From NCBI GenBank assembly GCA_914767715.1, contig OU612069.1:16863387-16927386 (forward strand): a DNA stretch of 64,000 nucleotides, read 5' to 3'. Each line of letters begins with the position of its first letter. Positions within the stretch are counted from its first letter, which is position 1. Made by a program: the position numbers and the translations under genes. Of this stretch, positions 25,170-36,015 are shown one piece after another. The stretch is from Membranipora membranacea. Taxonomy: Eukaryota; Bryozoa; Gymnolaemata; Cheilostomatida; Membraniporidae. The notes under the pieces are model-generated. The model was not told the DNA's origin. It worked only from the letters and a program-made list of their open reading frames with translations, and searched no databases.

Positions 25170-26172
25170 AGGCCCCCAGGGCCTACTACTTTTCCAACAT
25201 ACTACACTGCAGCACAATTGTACTTTATTTTGTAATGTGTGCCCACTGAATTAGATTCTTCTCTTAGAATGGAAATAGTATCATAGCGTTATACGGTTAG
25301 GACACTAAACACAGGGACCCATCTGACTGTTATCTGATTGGCTGTCCCTAGTAGCATGAATAATTAGCCTGAAAAATTGTCTTGTTTACCAAATTGCAAA
25401 CAGTAATTATACCCCATACAGTGTCGATGATTAGGGCATTTCTAGATTGCTACTAGGGACTGGCTATTTTTGCAAGCCCTTTGTTTTGCAAAAGAAAGCT
25501 AATGATGCTATTCCAGATATGGAATTCAATGTGTGTGCCACACCCAAAACGACTAACTTCATGCCCAACAAGTTTCACTGCACTTGTCTTACATCTCATG
25601 TTTGACTGCCCTCTCGGGATCAGTTTCAGTAGTCCTATCAGTTTAAGTAGTACTAACATGGTCAGTAGGGTCAGATATTATGTAGTATTGTAAACCATTG
25701 CTATCAGATATTTTTGTTCAGTTTATTACTAGACCTAGCTACACGGCAAACCACTTGCCAAACACTACCAAACTACAACACCAATCGTCCGATCTTATGC
25801 TTTTCCCAGAAAGGCGCGTCGGAGTACCCTGAAGACGCAGATTACAAACTGCTGTTAAAGGCATTAAGTTTTTTGGTTTAGCAATAGCCACAGAGACTGC
25901 TATTTGACTGGAAGCTTACTTCATAGATAGAAGGAAGCAACTCAACTGATTCAACTCTGACTCGGTGCTCCTCCATTACAGAAAAAGCCCAGTTCACTAT
26001 GGGCAGTAGCCAGGATAATGAAAAAAACCCTAGAAGCAAAGGTTTTTTAGCGCACCCCATATTGTGTTCCAAGACATATTTTATGTACTTAGCCCAATCC
26101 AACACTCAGGTGTTCTGAGCTGCTTGTGGCAGGTGCTGTATGGGACATGTCTTACAGCCCACATGCTGAGTT
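25170..26172. other. No gene recognised
   Basis: AT-rich DNA with only short frames. The N-lobe of the kinase whose later exons start near 26.45 kb could be here, but I could not find it. Confidence 0.4.
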
Positions 26173-26325
26173 ATTGACAAAAAACCTGGATTTTGGTCAG
26201 TAAGTCAACAATACCATCATTGCTTCTACACCTTCCAATGACGCTACGTCACCCCACAATTATCTGCCTCAGTGCTAATGCTCCATATAGTGTCCTGTCT
26301 AGGTTTGTTATTTAGTTTATGGGCA
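26173..26325. repeat. Dispersed repeat shared with 47478–47630
   Basis: Both copies contain AACCTGGATTTT, CATTGCTTCTACACCTTCCA, TGCTAATGCT and GTGTCCTGTCTAGGTT in the same order and orientation. Confidence 0.85.
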
Positions 26326-26914
26326 TTAGAAGTAAGCTTATGGCATCCTGGTTAACTTCCAAAATCTCAGAATGTGGAAGCTGCCATTTTGCAATCTTGT
26401 TTGTAAAGTTCGCTCAGAGAGTATGCAGTAGCCTAAGATCATAATATATATTACAGTCTAATGCACATTGTGCAAAGCCTACATTACAAACACCAATCAA
26501 GCGTGAAGAATTGAATCCAGTGAGATTGCTTGAAAGGAAGGACAACAACACACAGTTGTACAACTACATCACATCCTATCCTAACTGCCTAGTTGAGAAA
26601 AAATTTTATGGCTGTTCTCAGCACACTAGATTCTGTTAATAGTGAAGTGATTATGGCTGCGTGACGGTAAAAGGTTAAAAGTGGTGTAATTCACTAGCTA
26701 ATCAGTCCCTCATAACTCAATCTGTCTTATTAAGTGACATGAAAAACTGCTTCAAAAGTTGCCTTTGCCGTTAATGCAGACTTTGAACATGTCACAAAAA
26801 CTGTTGATCTACTTTGTCTGGCAATGACAATGGCTGAGGCGGCGGTGAAGGCAGAGGTTTATAGCGGTACTAGACTAACTTGTAAGCATTGCGCAACAAG
26901 ACTCTAGCCCGTGA

Positions 26915-27440
26915 GATGGATGGATGGATTTATTACTATCATAGACAAAAATTTGTCACGAAATACGTTGTTAATACTGAAAAGAAAGAAAAACATGGAA
27001 AAATCAGATCTCTGTTGTATAAAAAATTTCTTAGAATAGTATATTATTAAGTGTATGTATGAGATGTCTTAAAAAGCTGTCTCTACCCCATGTACCTCGT
27101 TATTTAACGGTGCGGTAGCGACCTGAGGGGCATTTAGTCAGAAAGTCATTGATAAAGTGCTCTTCATCGTGTATGTACCGTAGTCCAAGTGTCTTGATCT
27201 GGTTGGCCACCAGAGCATCTATATCGGGGTCCTCAATCCCTAACTTGGCGGCATCTTTAAATATTTTGCATAAGGACTTCTTGTCGCTTGCATGGATGCT
27301 TGTAAAAAGTATGGGGAGACAGTAAGTGATGAGGGATACAATAAAACTCTTGAATAACATATGAGAAAGGGGCTTTGAGCTATAGTATACAAAGTTTTTC
27401 ACAATATACATGCGTTGAGATGCAGTAGTCACTATGGTAG
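26915..27440 (-). mobile_element. 5'-truncated LINE fragment (RT C-terminus)
   Basis: Minus-strand coding 27432–27100 reads QRMYIVKNFVYYSSKPLSHM and ends TKCPSGRYRTVK, parallel to the end of the LINE ORF at 50026 (QLPSGRYRVPAYR). The 3' end has AATAAA then an ATCC tetranucleotide tail at about 26916–26930. It lies within the kinase gene and could have removed or displaced its catalytic-loop exon. Confidence 0.8.
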
Positions 27441-27965
27441 CTACTTAGTTATAGATATCAATTGTAGGACTCCATAATAAGCACTAGGCTTTGTTGACTG
27501 AATGCATTGCAAAAACATCAAAAACTCTCAAGCAATCGCAAAGCTTTTTGTACAACACCAACTTTTTCCCTGGTTCTTCTTCACAGGCCTAGGCAGATGA
27601 CGAAACTGATTGATTTTGGTGCTGCTAAGCTGATGAAGGAGCAGCCATCATTAGAATATGATCAGACACCAACCGGAACTTGCCTCTTCATGGCGCCTGA
27701 GGTATGAGAATTAACAATAACTTTTCTGCTAATTCTGTTATCTGTTTGTAGCATGTACTTTGCAGGGAAAATCTCTCTGTCATCTGGAATAGTCCGGTGG
27801 CAGCCCCCTCCAATCTTATCACTTCCATTTGCACTTTTGGATGGATAAGGTTTGTCAGTTGTTTCTGGTACAGTTTTTCACGCAGATCACAACGGTCATA
27901 TTGTACCTTACACTTAGTTGCACAATCGGCCGATAATAGCCAAAAACATTGTCGATAAACGGGAA

Positions 27966-28656
27966 AGTGATCATAAAAACTATGATGTGATTTCAAAACA
28001 TCCAAAATCAGAAAGAGCTTGTCATAATTAATGGATCTACAACTTTACATGGGTCTGCTATCATAAAAAGCCGTGATGCAGCCAACAACGGTTGCAATAC
28101 CCCTTTTTATCACCTGTGTAAAACTATCATTAATGAAAACTACTTTTTCAATTATGCTGCTGCCTAAAAAACAGGCTTCGAATGTTCGTATTGATCTGAT
28201 TTTTTTATGGTGACTGTGTATTGACCCTCTCAACACATAACACCAGTTTTTAATGCTCTGAGTGTGTCGTTTTTCAAATAGTGCGCATTTTTAGGTTTCC
28301 TTTATAGTATCATAATAATTGTCTTTATAAAGTTGTATAGCGTGTAAAGCAAAAGTTAACTCCTTCAAGTAACATCAACAAGGTGCGTAGTGCTGAAAAA
28401 AAGTTTTTGGTCATTAAGATCGATAAGAACATTCGAAGTCAGCATTCGAGGCGTCTTCAAAATTGAAAAAGTAGTGTCGCTTCAATGATAGTTATATACC
28501 GGTGATATAAGGGGGTATTGCAGCCGTTGTTGGCCACATCTCGGCTATTTACGATAGCAGACCCATGTAAACTTGTAGATCCACTAATTATGACATGTTC
28601 TTTCAGATTTTGGATGTTTTGAAACAATATCATCAGCTTCTCATCAATCACTTTTC
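27966..28656. repeat. Inverted pair of diverged coding fragments
   Basis: Plus-strand 27966–28205 and minus-strand 28656–28412 encode similar peptides (plus: INGSTTLHGSAIIKSRDAAN; minus: ISGSTSLHGSAIVNSRDVAN), both followed by NGCNTP.YH. Similarity runs over about 220–240 bp per arm, with roughly 200 bp between. The protein family is not recognised. Both lie in the kinase intron between 27701 and 29092, so they are probably pseudogene or transposon coding pieces. Confidence 0.7.
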
Positions 28657-30377
28657 CTTTTGTCGTCAGCGTTTTACACATTATCACTTTTTATAAGGTT
28701 GGTCATTCACTCAATATTTGAGATATCATGCTGATATTATATCAAAAAATGACCAAGGTATGTATGAATCTGATTGCAGAGTTTGAGTAGCCCAACTCAT
28801 AAGGTGAGCACAGGACAGATCTTTGAAATCTAAAAAATCAGCAATTTTGGCCATTTTTCGGCAGCGTTTTTGGCAATTTGCTGCCTATTGCGCAACTTTG
28901 TGTATGGTACAGCATCACCATTGCGACCGCCTCAAAAAACTACCCTAGAATCCACTCTTAGAATTTATCCATCCAATATCGTAAATGAAGTTGCGTTTCT
29001 AGCCACATCTTTGGTAGGCTGCCACCACTGGACTAGAAGTATGTGAATGCTTCTATTTACTGTATTGATAAATTTTCTTCTATTTTTTCAGGCACTTACC
29101 TTCACCCCAAAACCATGCCTTCAAGGAAATTCCAATATCTACTGTCTAGGAGCAACCATGTACAATCTAGCTGTGCTTTCTCTACCCTGGGCCTTCCTAT
29201 CTGACACTGTTAGTGCAGACATGGTCATTGAAAGCATTGAGGCAACACGCGTACAACATCTTCGGTTCACTCGTCTCCAAGATGACCTTCTCATGTATGA
29301 ATCAGGTCTAGATGATTCGTTGATAGAATTGGTATGTGGCATGCTAGAGATTGATTCAGCCCAGAGGACCGGAAATGAAAAAATTGAGCTTGAGATTGTA
29401 AGGATTGGCGAGGAAGGCATAACTCAAACTACAGGAAAGGCTCTGAAATCGATTATTGAACAGTATGAAGCAGGTATTGTGATGATATATGTGGTATTTA
29501 GTACCAAATTGTGGTCAGGTGATTTATGCATTCATATGTTGTATGGCGTACATGGCGTGGCATGTATGGCATACATGGCGTGTGTGGCGTATGTATAGCA
29601 TAGTCTCACAATATAAAACACATTGTAGCGGCAGCCGTGGTCAAGTTTTTGAGATATTTATTGTTTATATCTGATTAATAATCACAAAAGGTTACAAAAT
29701 ATTTACTGGTTGGTGACAAAAGCATTGATTTATTTATCACTTTCTTATGAAAATATTAGGCTTTATAGAGTGCAAAATAGACAAACAAGATGAGCTAAGA
29801 TTAGGCCATCCTGGCCATTATACACATTGTACATGAGTTATTCATATTATTACAGTCACAGGGACTGTAACTGACAATGAGGATGATGTTAAGACTAAAC
29901 CTGGTAGAGATATGGAGATGCCTGAAAATGAGTGTGAAGAGGATGATGATAAGGAGGAAGAGAATGAAGTGGATGCACCTCATAATGCTGGTGGTGATGG
30001 CGGTAGGTGTATAAATAATAAACTAGTAATTATTTGTATCACTGTGATGTTACTCCTTTGCCCCGATCAATAACTCACAGAAATGAGCATTATGATATAA
30101 GCTATTGTAGGTATTTCATTAGAGAGTTCTGATTGTCATGATATAAGTGTCCGCATGAAAACCATACTGGTTAACGATATTGTTGGAAACTTCTATGTAC
30201 AAAAGTATTTTGTACTGAGTTTATAACTAAAATCCAAATTGGGTGCCCGAGTGTTTTTACTGAAGATTGGAGATTTAGTGTTTTAAGATTGAAGAAAAGA
30301 TTAAGTCAGTTTAATTGAAAAATCAATGGAGGATTTCCTTATTTCAAGTATACTGGGATTCAGTCCGGCAATTTGAT

Positions 30378-30480
30378 TTATCTACTCGGGTTGGGTGTGT
30401 AGATAACTCCACACAACAACAAAAAAGTGTCTGATCTGGGATCACAAGGTCCTGAGTTCGAGCCCACACCGGGTGCATTG
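30378..30480 (+). repeat. tRNA-like SINE head, duplicated at 36362
   Basis: TTATCTAC...GTAGATAA forms a short palindrome. It is followed by GGTCCTGAGTTCGAGCCCACACC, which has a tRNA B-box (GTTCGAGCCC). The A-box is unclear. It marks the left border of the segmental duplication. Confidence 0.5.
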
Positions 30481-32351
30481 TTTGTCTAGAAAAAAATGAT
30501 CACCTTCATATACTATTAAACTCGATGGCTTAGTTCTTATAGGTATTTATGAACAGCAATTTTTTGTCCAGTACTTGAAGAATTTATTCTGAAAATGAGA
30601 GTTTAAAAATTAAAGATTGCTCTATTTTTCTCAGCAGCTTTGACAGCTTTGTGTGCGGGGAGCCCCCAGAATTTTCATTAAATATACTGCCTATACTGAG
30701 ATTGAGTCCATTTGATGGCTGTGTTAGGTTTTGGATGCAAAATATTTATAAGCTTGATTTGGAGTTTGATGGGTAAAACCTTGACATTGACTAAATCAAC
30801 ATCTCTTAATCATAACTTATAGCATGATATTATGGCATTCAAGTGCTACGTGTCAGTGAGTTTTTAGACCTTTTAGTTCAATGGCATCATGTGACCCACT
30901 CTGGCCTTTGATCAGTTTCTCATTACCTTTCTTTTATTGAGATGCACGCAATCTGATCTATTTTGCAGTTGTTTTGGCTAACACGGTGTAAAAAGAATGT
31001 GATCAACTACCTTTCAAGTTCATCAAAAACTACTTGGAGGCAGACAAGTGTTAAGATGCAGTGTATGATGGAACCCACTACCAAATGTGTTTTAACCATC
31101 AACTAATGATAAGTCCATTGCTGTGATAGGCGATGTCTCTCTCTCTCTCACAGCTGCACCTGATTCATCTTAGCTCAAGACAATCACTATGCTCATCAAG
31201 ATTAATCTAATGTTTTTCACTGAGCCTATTGGCTTAATTTTTGTGAGACCTCTGTGTTAATAATGTTGTCAGGACCAATTCTACTACTTCTCTCGATACT
31301 GAGAAATATTTCTATGCAATAATTCACAATGATGCAAACTAATATGCCATCTACTCTAAGTGCCATTTTTATTTTTATATCCTGATAACTTTTTTTCTTA
31401 TATGCAGTTCCATGTCATCTGCCCATAGATATAGTTTAGTTTAATGATATTTTCAGTTGATTGCGAGACTTATTTTCCCACTTATATTTTTACTCTTTTT
31501 AGAAATATCCTGTTCTCAATAAAATTAGACCAACAAGGTAACCAATACTCCACAACACCTTGATCAAACCAGTGCTCCGACGATTTAGCTAACATGATCC
31601 ATGCTCTCCAAGCTTATAACCGTTTAGTTCCGTTGTTTTGAACCAAATAATTTTTCAAAACAAATATACAGGTCTCCCCCAGCATCAAATTAGGATGGAC
31701 GTAGATTGCATAATAAGCCTATACAGGACACCGTATACATCTAGATTGAGGTACTTAATTGGGGGTGACATTATGACATTGAATTGTCTAGGAGCAATGA
31801 TTTTACCATTGATTCAAAGTTCAAAGTCAAGGTTTTTTGTTGAAATCTGGAACTATGTTACATCAGTATCCAAACAGTACCTCCTGATATATATATATAT
31901 ATACATGTATATATATATGTATACATTTCCATGGCAACAACCATCATACGAAGATGTTCTCCCTGATTTGCAAAAAAATCAAGGGAATAAAACTCATTAC
32001 AATGAAAACAAATGGTTTGACAATGTGCCTGCGGCTGTGCTTGCGGCTTGGGTACGTTGCTTTTGGGGTGGTGTATTTGCTGTGTGTTTGTAGCACTGAC
32101 CTGATTGGTTGCATGGTGGTGATAATTGGTTTGCTTGCCATTGTGTGGGGTCTATTGTTTGCACTACTGCATTGCGCTTCAGTGTGGATTTGGTTATCTA
32201 TTGATGAGGATCTCTCTTCAGTTATACTATAATTGAATTTTCCTTAATTTTACCTGTGATTTATTGAGTCATAGGAGTTGACGAGAGCCTCCAGGATCAC
32301 TGACAGAGGTGAGATCTTGTATAGAGTATATCTATATATTATATACTATGG

Positions 32352-32572
32352 TGTACAGGAATCCGCGACAACTTAGCCAGAGCCAAACTTAGCGCAAGCT
32401 CGAGCAAAGTTTGGCTCAGGCTAAGTTTGGCTCGGGCTTAGTTTGGATAGGGCTAAGTTTAGCTCAAGCTGAGTTTGGCTTGAGCTAATTTGGCTCGGTT
32501 TAAGTTTGGACGGGGCTAAGTTTGGACAGGGCTAAGTTTGGACAGGGCCAAGTGATCGCGCTTCCGTGTACA
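32352..32572. mobile_element. MITE with internal 16-bp repeats, copy in duplication 1
   Basis: Inverted ends TGTACAGGAATCCGCGA.. and TGTACACGGAAGCGCGA.. enclose tandem units like AGGGCTAAGTTTGGAC (about ten, diverged). Its twin at 38353–38573 is identical where compared because of the segmental duplication. Related decayed sequence lies at 8416. Confidence 0.75.
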
Positions 32573-34308
32573 GTATATAACAACTATATGAATGTGGTTG
32601 ATTGTTAAAAGAATGCCATTACCAGAAGACTGGGGCAGAGTCTGATCACTTCCATTCATCTGTTGAGAGAACTTTTGATGCGTATGTCCAACTTACTATT
32701 GGCAAATTGGGATTATCTACTGTATTATCCACAATTTTTCATATCAGCCTCATGTCACTTCTGCAGCAAAATGGAAAAAGTAGTTTTACTTTAATGATAG
32801 TACCTCTTTGCAACCATCTTGGCTTTGCCGCGGCTATAAATAGTATCAGACCAAGGAGTTAGGGTCACTCTCATTCTAACTCTTTGATCAGACTCAACTT
32901 AATTTCTGCATCCACATTTTCTAATGTGCTCTTTATATTTTTGCATGTTTTTTTTAATCATATCATTATTTTTGTTCATGAGTGTTTTGAGTATGATAAC
33001 ATATTATGTAAGGTTCAATATCCACCATTGCCATAAGCTCAAAGAATTAAAACCCTGATGACTAGTGAACAGAAGTTATCACTGAATTGGATATTCGGGG
33101 TGGGCAGCTTTGTTTAAGGGTGTAAAATCCGGATATTGATCACTCCCTTTGTCTGCATTGTCAAAAACAAACATCTGAACAAGGAGTTACATTCTTCCTT
33201 GATTAGAAAAGGCAGCTTTGAATCATGAGTCCTCTGAATATGGAGTTATTTTCATCTTTGGTAGGGGAAGATAATTTCGAATAACAGTTAAATTTTCGAA
33301 TTAAATGAGTCTAAAAACAATTGGCTGGGCTTGGACCACAGCCAAGTGTCTGAATTAACCGGAATTTCGAATTATCAGGATTCGAATTAACCAGCTTACA
33401 CTGTTCACTGTGTTTTCATGTAAATTCATGAGCAGAGTTGTCACCTCTTGGTTCGCCCTAGAAATCTGCATCGGTGCCCGCAGCCCAAACAATATACTTG
33501 TACCAATAGGCTGAGATTCAAAAAACAACGGTCTCAGTCAGGGGACCTTGCTGTCTTAACCAACGGATCAAGGCAGATATTTACAAGAATAGCAAAGACT
33601 TCACAAAGAAAAAGATTTGAATGATTGAACTGTGCCTGAATATTGGTCTAACCAAGTTTGAAATCATAAAAAATCCTGTATGGTAATGAATGGAATAAAT
33701 TTGCATCCAGTTGATCATCTCGCAGAAAATTGTGTGATATAAAGTTGTCATTAATTCTCATGTCGTTTGCCTGTCTAGTGTGATACCCATATCTGAGTAA
33801 ACTGATATAGATATACTGGAAAAGCTTTCAAAGCATGTGCACAAGAATAATTTTACCCCTTATAGACAATTATGATAAAAGACTGTCCAAACTTAATATT
33901 GAAGAACTTAGTGTACATTTAAATGTCTTATGTCAGCGATAATTTTCTAAAGTTCAATCCTACGAGGACCATGTTTGCAATGATTCGCTTCAGCTGTCTC
34001 AGCCTTTTATGATGAGCTGCTGTTTAAAAAATTCATTTAATTCCATTCCTTCTTTTTCACACGGCCTCATTTGTCAAGATACTTTTAAGGCCATTGTGAT
34101 ATTTTAAGTGCATTGTAAAAGCGATAAAATTATAAGTAACAATTGCAATCCTGTACACACATAAAATATGATTTTATCACAAGATCCTTTAATAATATAA
34201 TTGGCAAATTTAAGTAGGTCATAGCTAGTAGTATGTGGAAAAAGGTACATATCTCATCTCATTGTTTACACTGGCATATCTGAATATTGAAATGACTAGA
34301 ATATGAGC
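32573..34308. other. Duplicated non-coding stretch
   Basis: No gene recognised. It is shared with copy 2 (38574–41580) apart from the insertion in that copy at 39531. Confidence 0.5.
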
Positions 34309-34953
34309 TTATGCATTGTCAAGATTATTCAGTGACCTAGCGATATCAGAATTATCACCAGTCTCACTATGTATTCGCTTATGCATTTCTAGTGATAGTC
34401 TGTGGTATTCTGCTGCTTTGTTACACTCATTCATTGCGTGGTATGTGTCTCCCAGGTTATTCAGTGACAGAGCAATTTTGGAGTGGTCACTATTCTCACC
34501 ATGTATACGCTTACGCATTTCTAGTGATAGTCTGTGGTATTCTTCAGCTTTGTGATACTCATTCATTGCGTGGTATGTGTTTCCCAGGTTATTCAGTAAC
34601 ACAGCGATATCAGAGTGGTCACTATTCTCACCGTGTATACGCTTACGCATTTCTAGTGATAGTCTGTGGTATTCTGCTGCTTTGTTATACTCATTCATTG
34701 CGTGGTATGTGGTACCGAGGTTATTCAGTGACCAAGCAATATCAGAGTGGTCACTATTCTCACCATGTATACGCTTACGCATTTCTAGTGATAGTCTGTG
34801 GTATTCTGCTGCTTTGTTATACTCATTCATTGCGTGGTATGTGGTACCGAGGTTATTCAGTGACCTAGCAATATCAGAGTGGTCACTATTCTCACCGTGT
34901 ATACGCTTCTCCATTTCTAGTGATAGTCTGTGGTATTCTGCAAAAGTTAACAA
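34309..34953 (-). pseudogene. Truncated 3' end of the TPR gene (copy 1)
   Basis: Codes about 4.8 TPR units of 44 residues (RLSLEMRKRIHGENSDHSDI...SLNNLGNTYHAMNEYNKA). It matches the last 211 residues of the gene at 41581, including the end SLNNLDNA. Homology breaks at 34941, after which the sequence is unrelated, so the nucleotidyltransferase part and most repeats are missing. There is no promoter or start of its own. Confidence 0.9.
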
Positions 34954-35034
34954 AACGCATACTACAACTTTTTAATTCCTCAGTCAAATAGCAGTGTGTC
35001 AAGCAAACACATTATGATGGTCAAACATCTAGAC

Positions 35035-35215
35035 TAGCCAATGTGTTGGCTCTGATATGCTGTTGGGAGGGAGAGAGCCAATGTCAGGTCAGATGGTACT
35101 TCCCTGAAAGTACCTATTGATATTATGGTAAATTTGAAAGTAATACAGTTTCACTTTTAATTTCACTTACACTTATACTTACACCAATCAGTTCAGAGCC
35201 AATACATTGGCTACC
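35035..35215. mobile_element. MITE with 7-bp TSD, copy 2
   Basis: Starts TAGCCAATGTGTTGGCTCTGA and ends with its near-exact inverse (TCAGAGCCAATACATTGGCTA, then CC). Flanked by TCTAGAC at 35028–35034 and 35216–35222. No coding. Confidence 0.85.
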
Positions 35216-35252
35216 TCTAGACTCCGAACATTTGTCTTATTGTTACTTGTAG

Positions 35253-35690
35253 AAAGATTCCAAGGAGAAAAAGTCACTATACATAAGTGAGATGATTGGA
35301 GGCGGTACATTTGGTAATGTGTATGAAGGTCTGCTCACTGATGGCAAGAACGAAAAGGAACTGTGCATTAAACAGGTATATAATACCCTCCCTGAAGAAA
35401 ATTTATCATCCCCTCTCTTGGTACTGTAACAGTCGGACTAACTTGGGATGATTGGCCTTCCACACTCATATAGTATTACCTAACTCAAGCAGCATATCTT
35501 TATGACCAAATTGCATCATGACAAATGTTGGTGCTTTTCAATCAGGCAAAGAATGGATGTGTGCAGGCTCTGATAAGTGAACATGAGATATTATATATGC
35601 TGGAGAAATCTCCTCGTGACAACATCATTAATCGACTGTTTTTGGCACAGTGGAATGAATTTAGGAATCTTGGATTGGATATCTTTCCAG
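35253..35690 (+). pseudogene. Protein kinase N-lobe, two exons, truncated
   Basis: Exon 35253–35375 reads SEMIGGGTFGNVYEG (glycine-rich loop) and ends ELCIKQ, with the β3 lysine. Exon 35546–35690 reads VQALISEHEILYMLEKS, supplying the αC glutamate, and ends LGLDIFPG before a GTGTGT donor. Splice phases agree. Nothing matching a hinge, HRD, DFG or C-lobe follows before the duplicated segment starts at 36362, so only the N-lobe survives. The residues needed for ATP binding are intact. Relation to the C-lobe exons at 27.6–29.5 kb is inferred: the two could be halves of tandem paralogues separated by the segmental duplication. Confidence 0.75.
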
Positions 35691-35912
35691 GTGTGTAGAA
35701 CAACTCCAAATGTAAGCGAATGGGATCTTGATCTAAAAAAAACATTAGTATGATTTTATGTGCTATTTTAGGGCAGCAAAAAGGGACCTATTGACAGCAA
35801 GTCCTGCATTATTTGTAATTTGAATAAGGAACATTCACATTTCCCAGTGTGATTAAAGTTATCGTAGCGCTTTTGGGCTTGAGATATTTGCTGGCGTAAA
35901 TAAAATTGTATT

Positions 35913-36015
35913 AGTTTTCCTCGAATTGCGCGCAACAGAATGCTGAAAACACCTTAAAACGCCTCTTAAATTGGCTGTTTTTCGGCATTCTGTTGCGCGC
36001 AATTCAAGGAAAACT
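35913..36015. mobile_element. Long palindromic element (about 37-bp arms)
   Basis: Left arm 35913–35949 (AGTTTTCCTCGAATTGCGCG...) pairs with 35977–36015 (...CGCGCAATTCAAGGAAAACT) with few mismatches, around a 27-bp centre. Foldback-type MITE is the likely class. Confidence 0.8.

Larger units (their letters stand above)
26457..30002 (+). pseudogene. Diverged protein kinase, C-lobe exons (catalytic-loop exon not found)
   Basis: Firm exons: 27597–27701 (TKLIDFGAAKLMKEQ ... GTCLFMAPE, the DFG to APE activation segment), 29092–29473 (NIYCLGATMYNL, F helix; MLEIDSAQRTGNEKIEL, end of C-lobe) and 29856–30002 (acidic NECEEDDDKEEENE tail). Phases agree between them. Two weaker upstream exons, 26457–about 26599 (LNPVRLLERKDNNTQLYNY) and 26780–26867 (LAMTMAEAAVKAEVYS, αE-like), have open frames after acceptors. 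No HRD exon is visible between 26868 and 27596, and a LINE fragment occupies that gap, so the copy is probably dead or a pseudokinase. It would otherwise phosphorylate Ser/Thr or Tyr substrates; specificity is unknown. The N-lobe at 35253–35690 is of the same type but lies downstream, a sign of rearranged tandem copies. Confidence 0.65.
30378..34941. repeat. Segmental duplication, copy 1
   Basis: Matches 36362–42213 nearly base for base. It begins at TTATCTACTC and stops inside the TPR gene at 34941 (partner 42213). The first 600 bp differ by small indels and substitutions; the rest shows only a few differences (for example AGTTCAAAGTC against AGTTCCAAGTC). Copy 1 lacks the 1.27-kb insertion of copy 2. 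Confidence 0.97.

Noticed and set aside
31638-32232. Plus-strand frames duplicated at 37639–38233
   Set aside because: Identical because of the segmental duplication, so identity is not evidence of selection. They include a TA-rich microsatellite and no known domain.
34316-34975. Plus-strand frames across the TPR fragment
   Set aside because: Shadows of the minus-strand TPR coding repeat; the peptides are repetitive with no domain.
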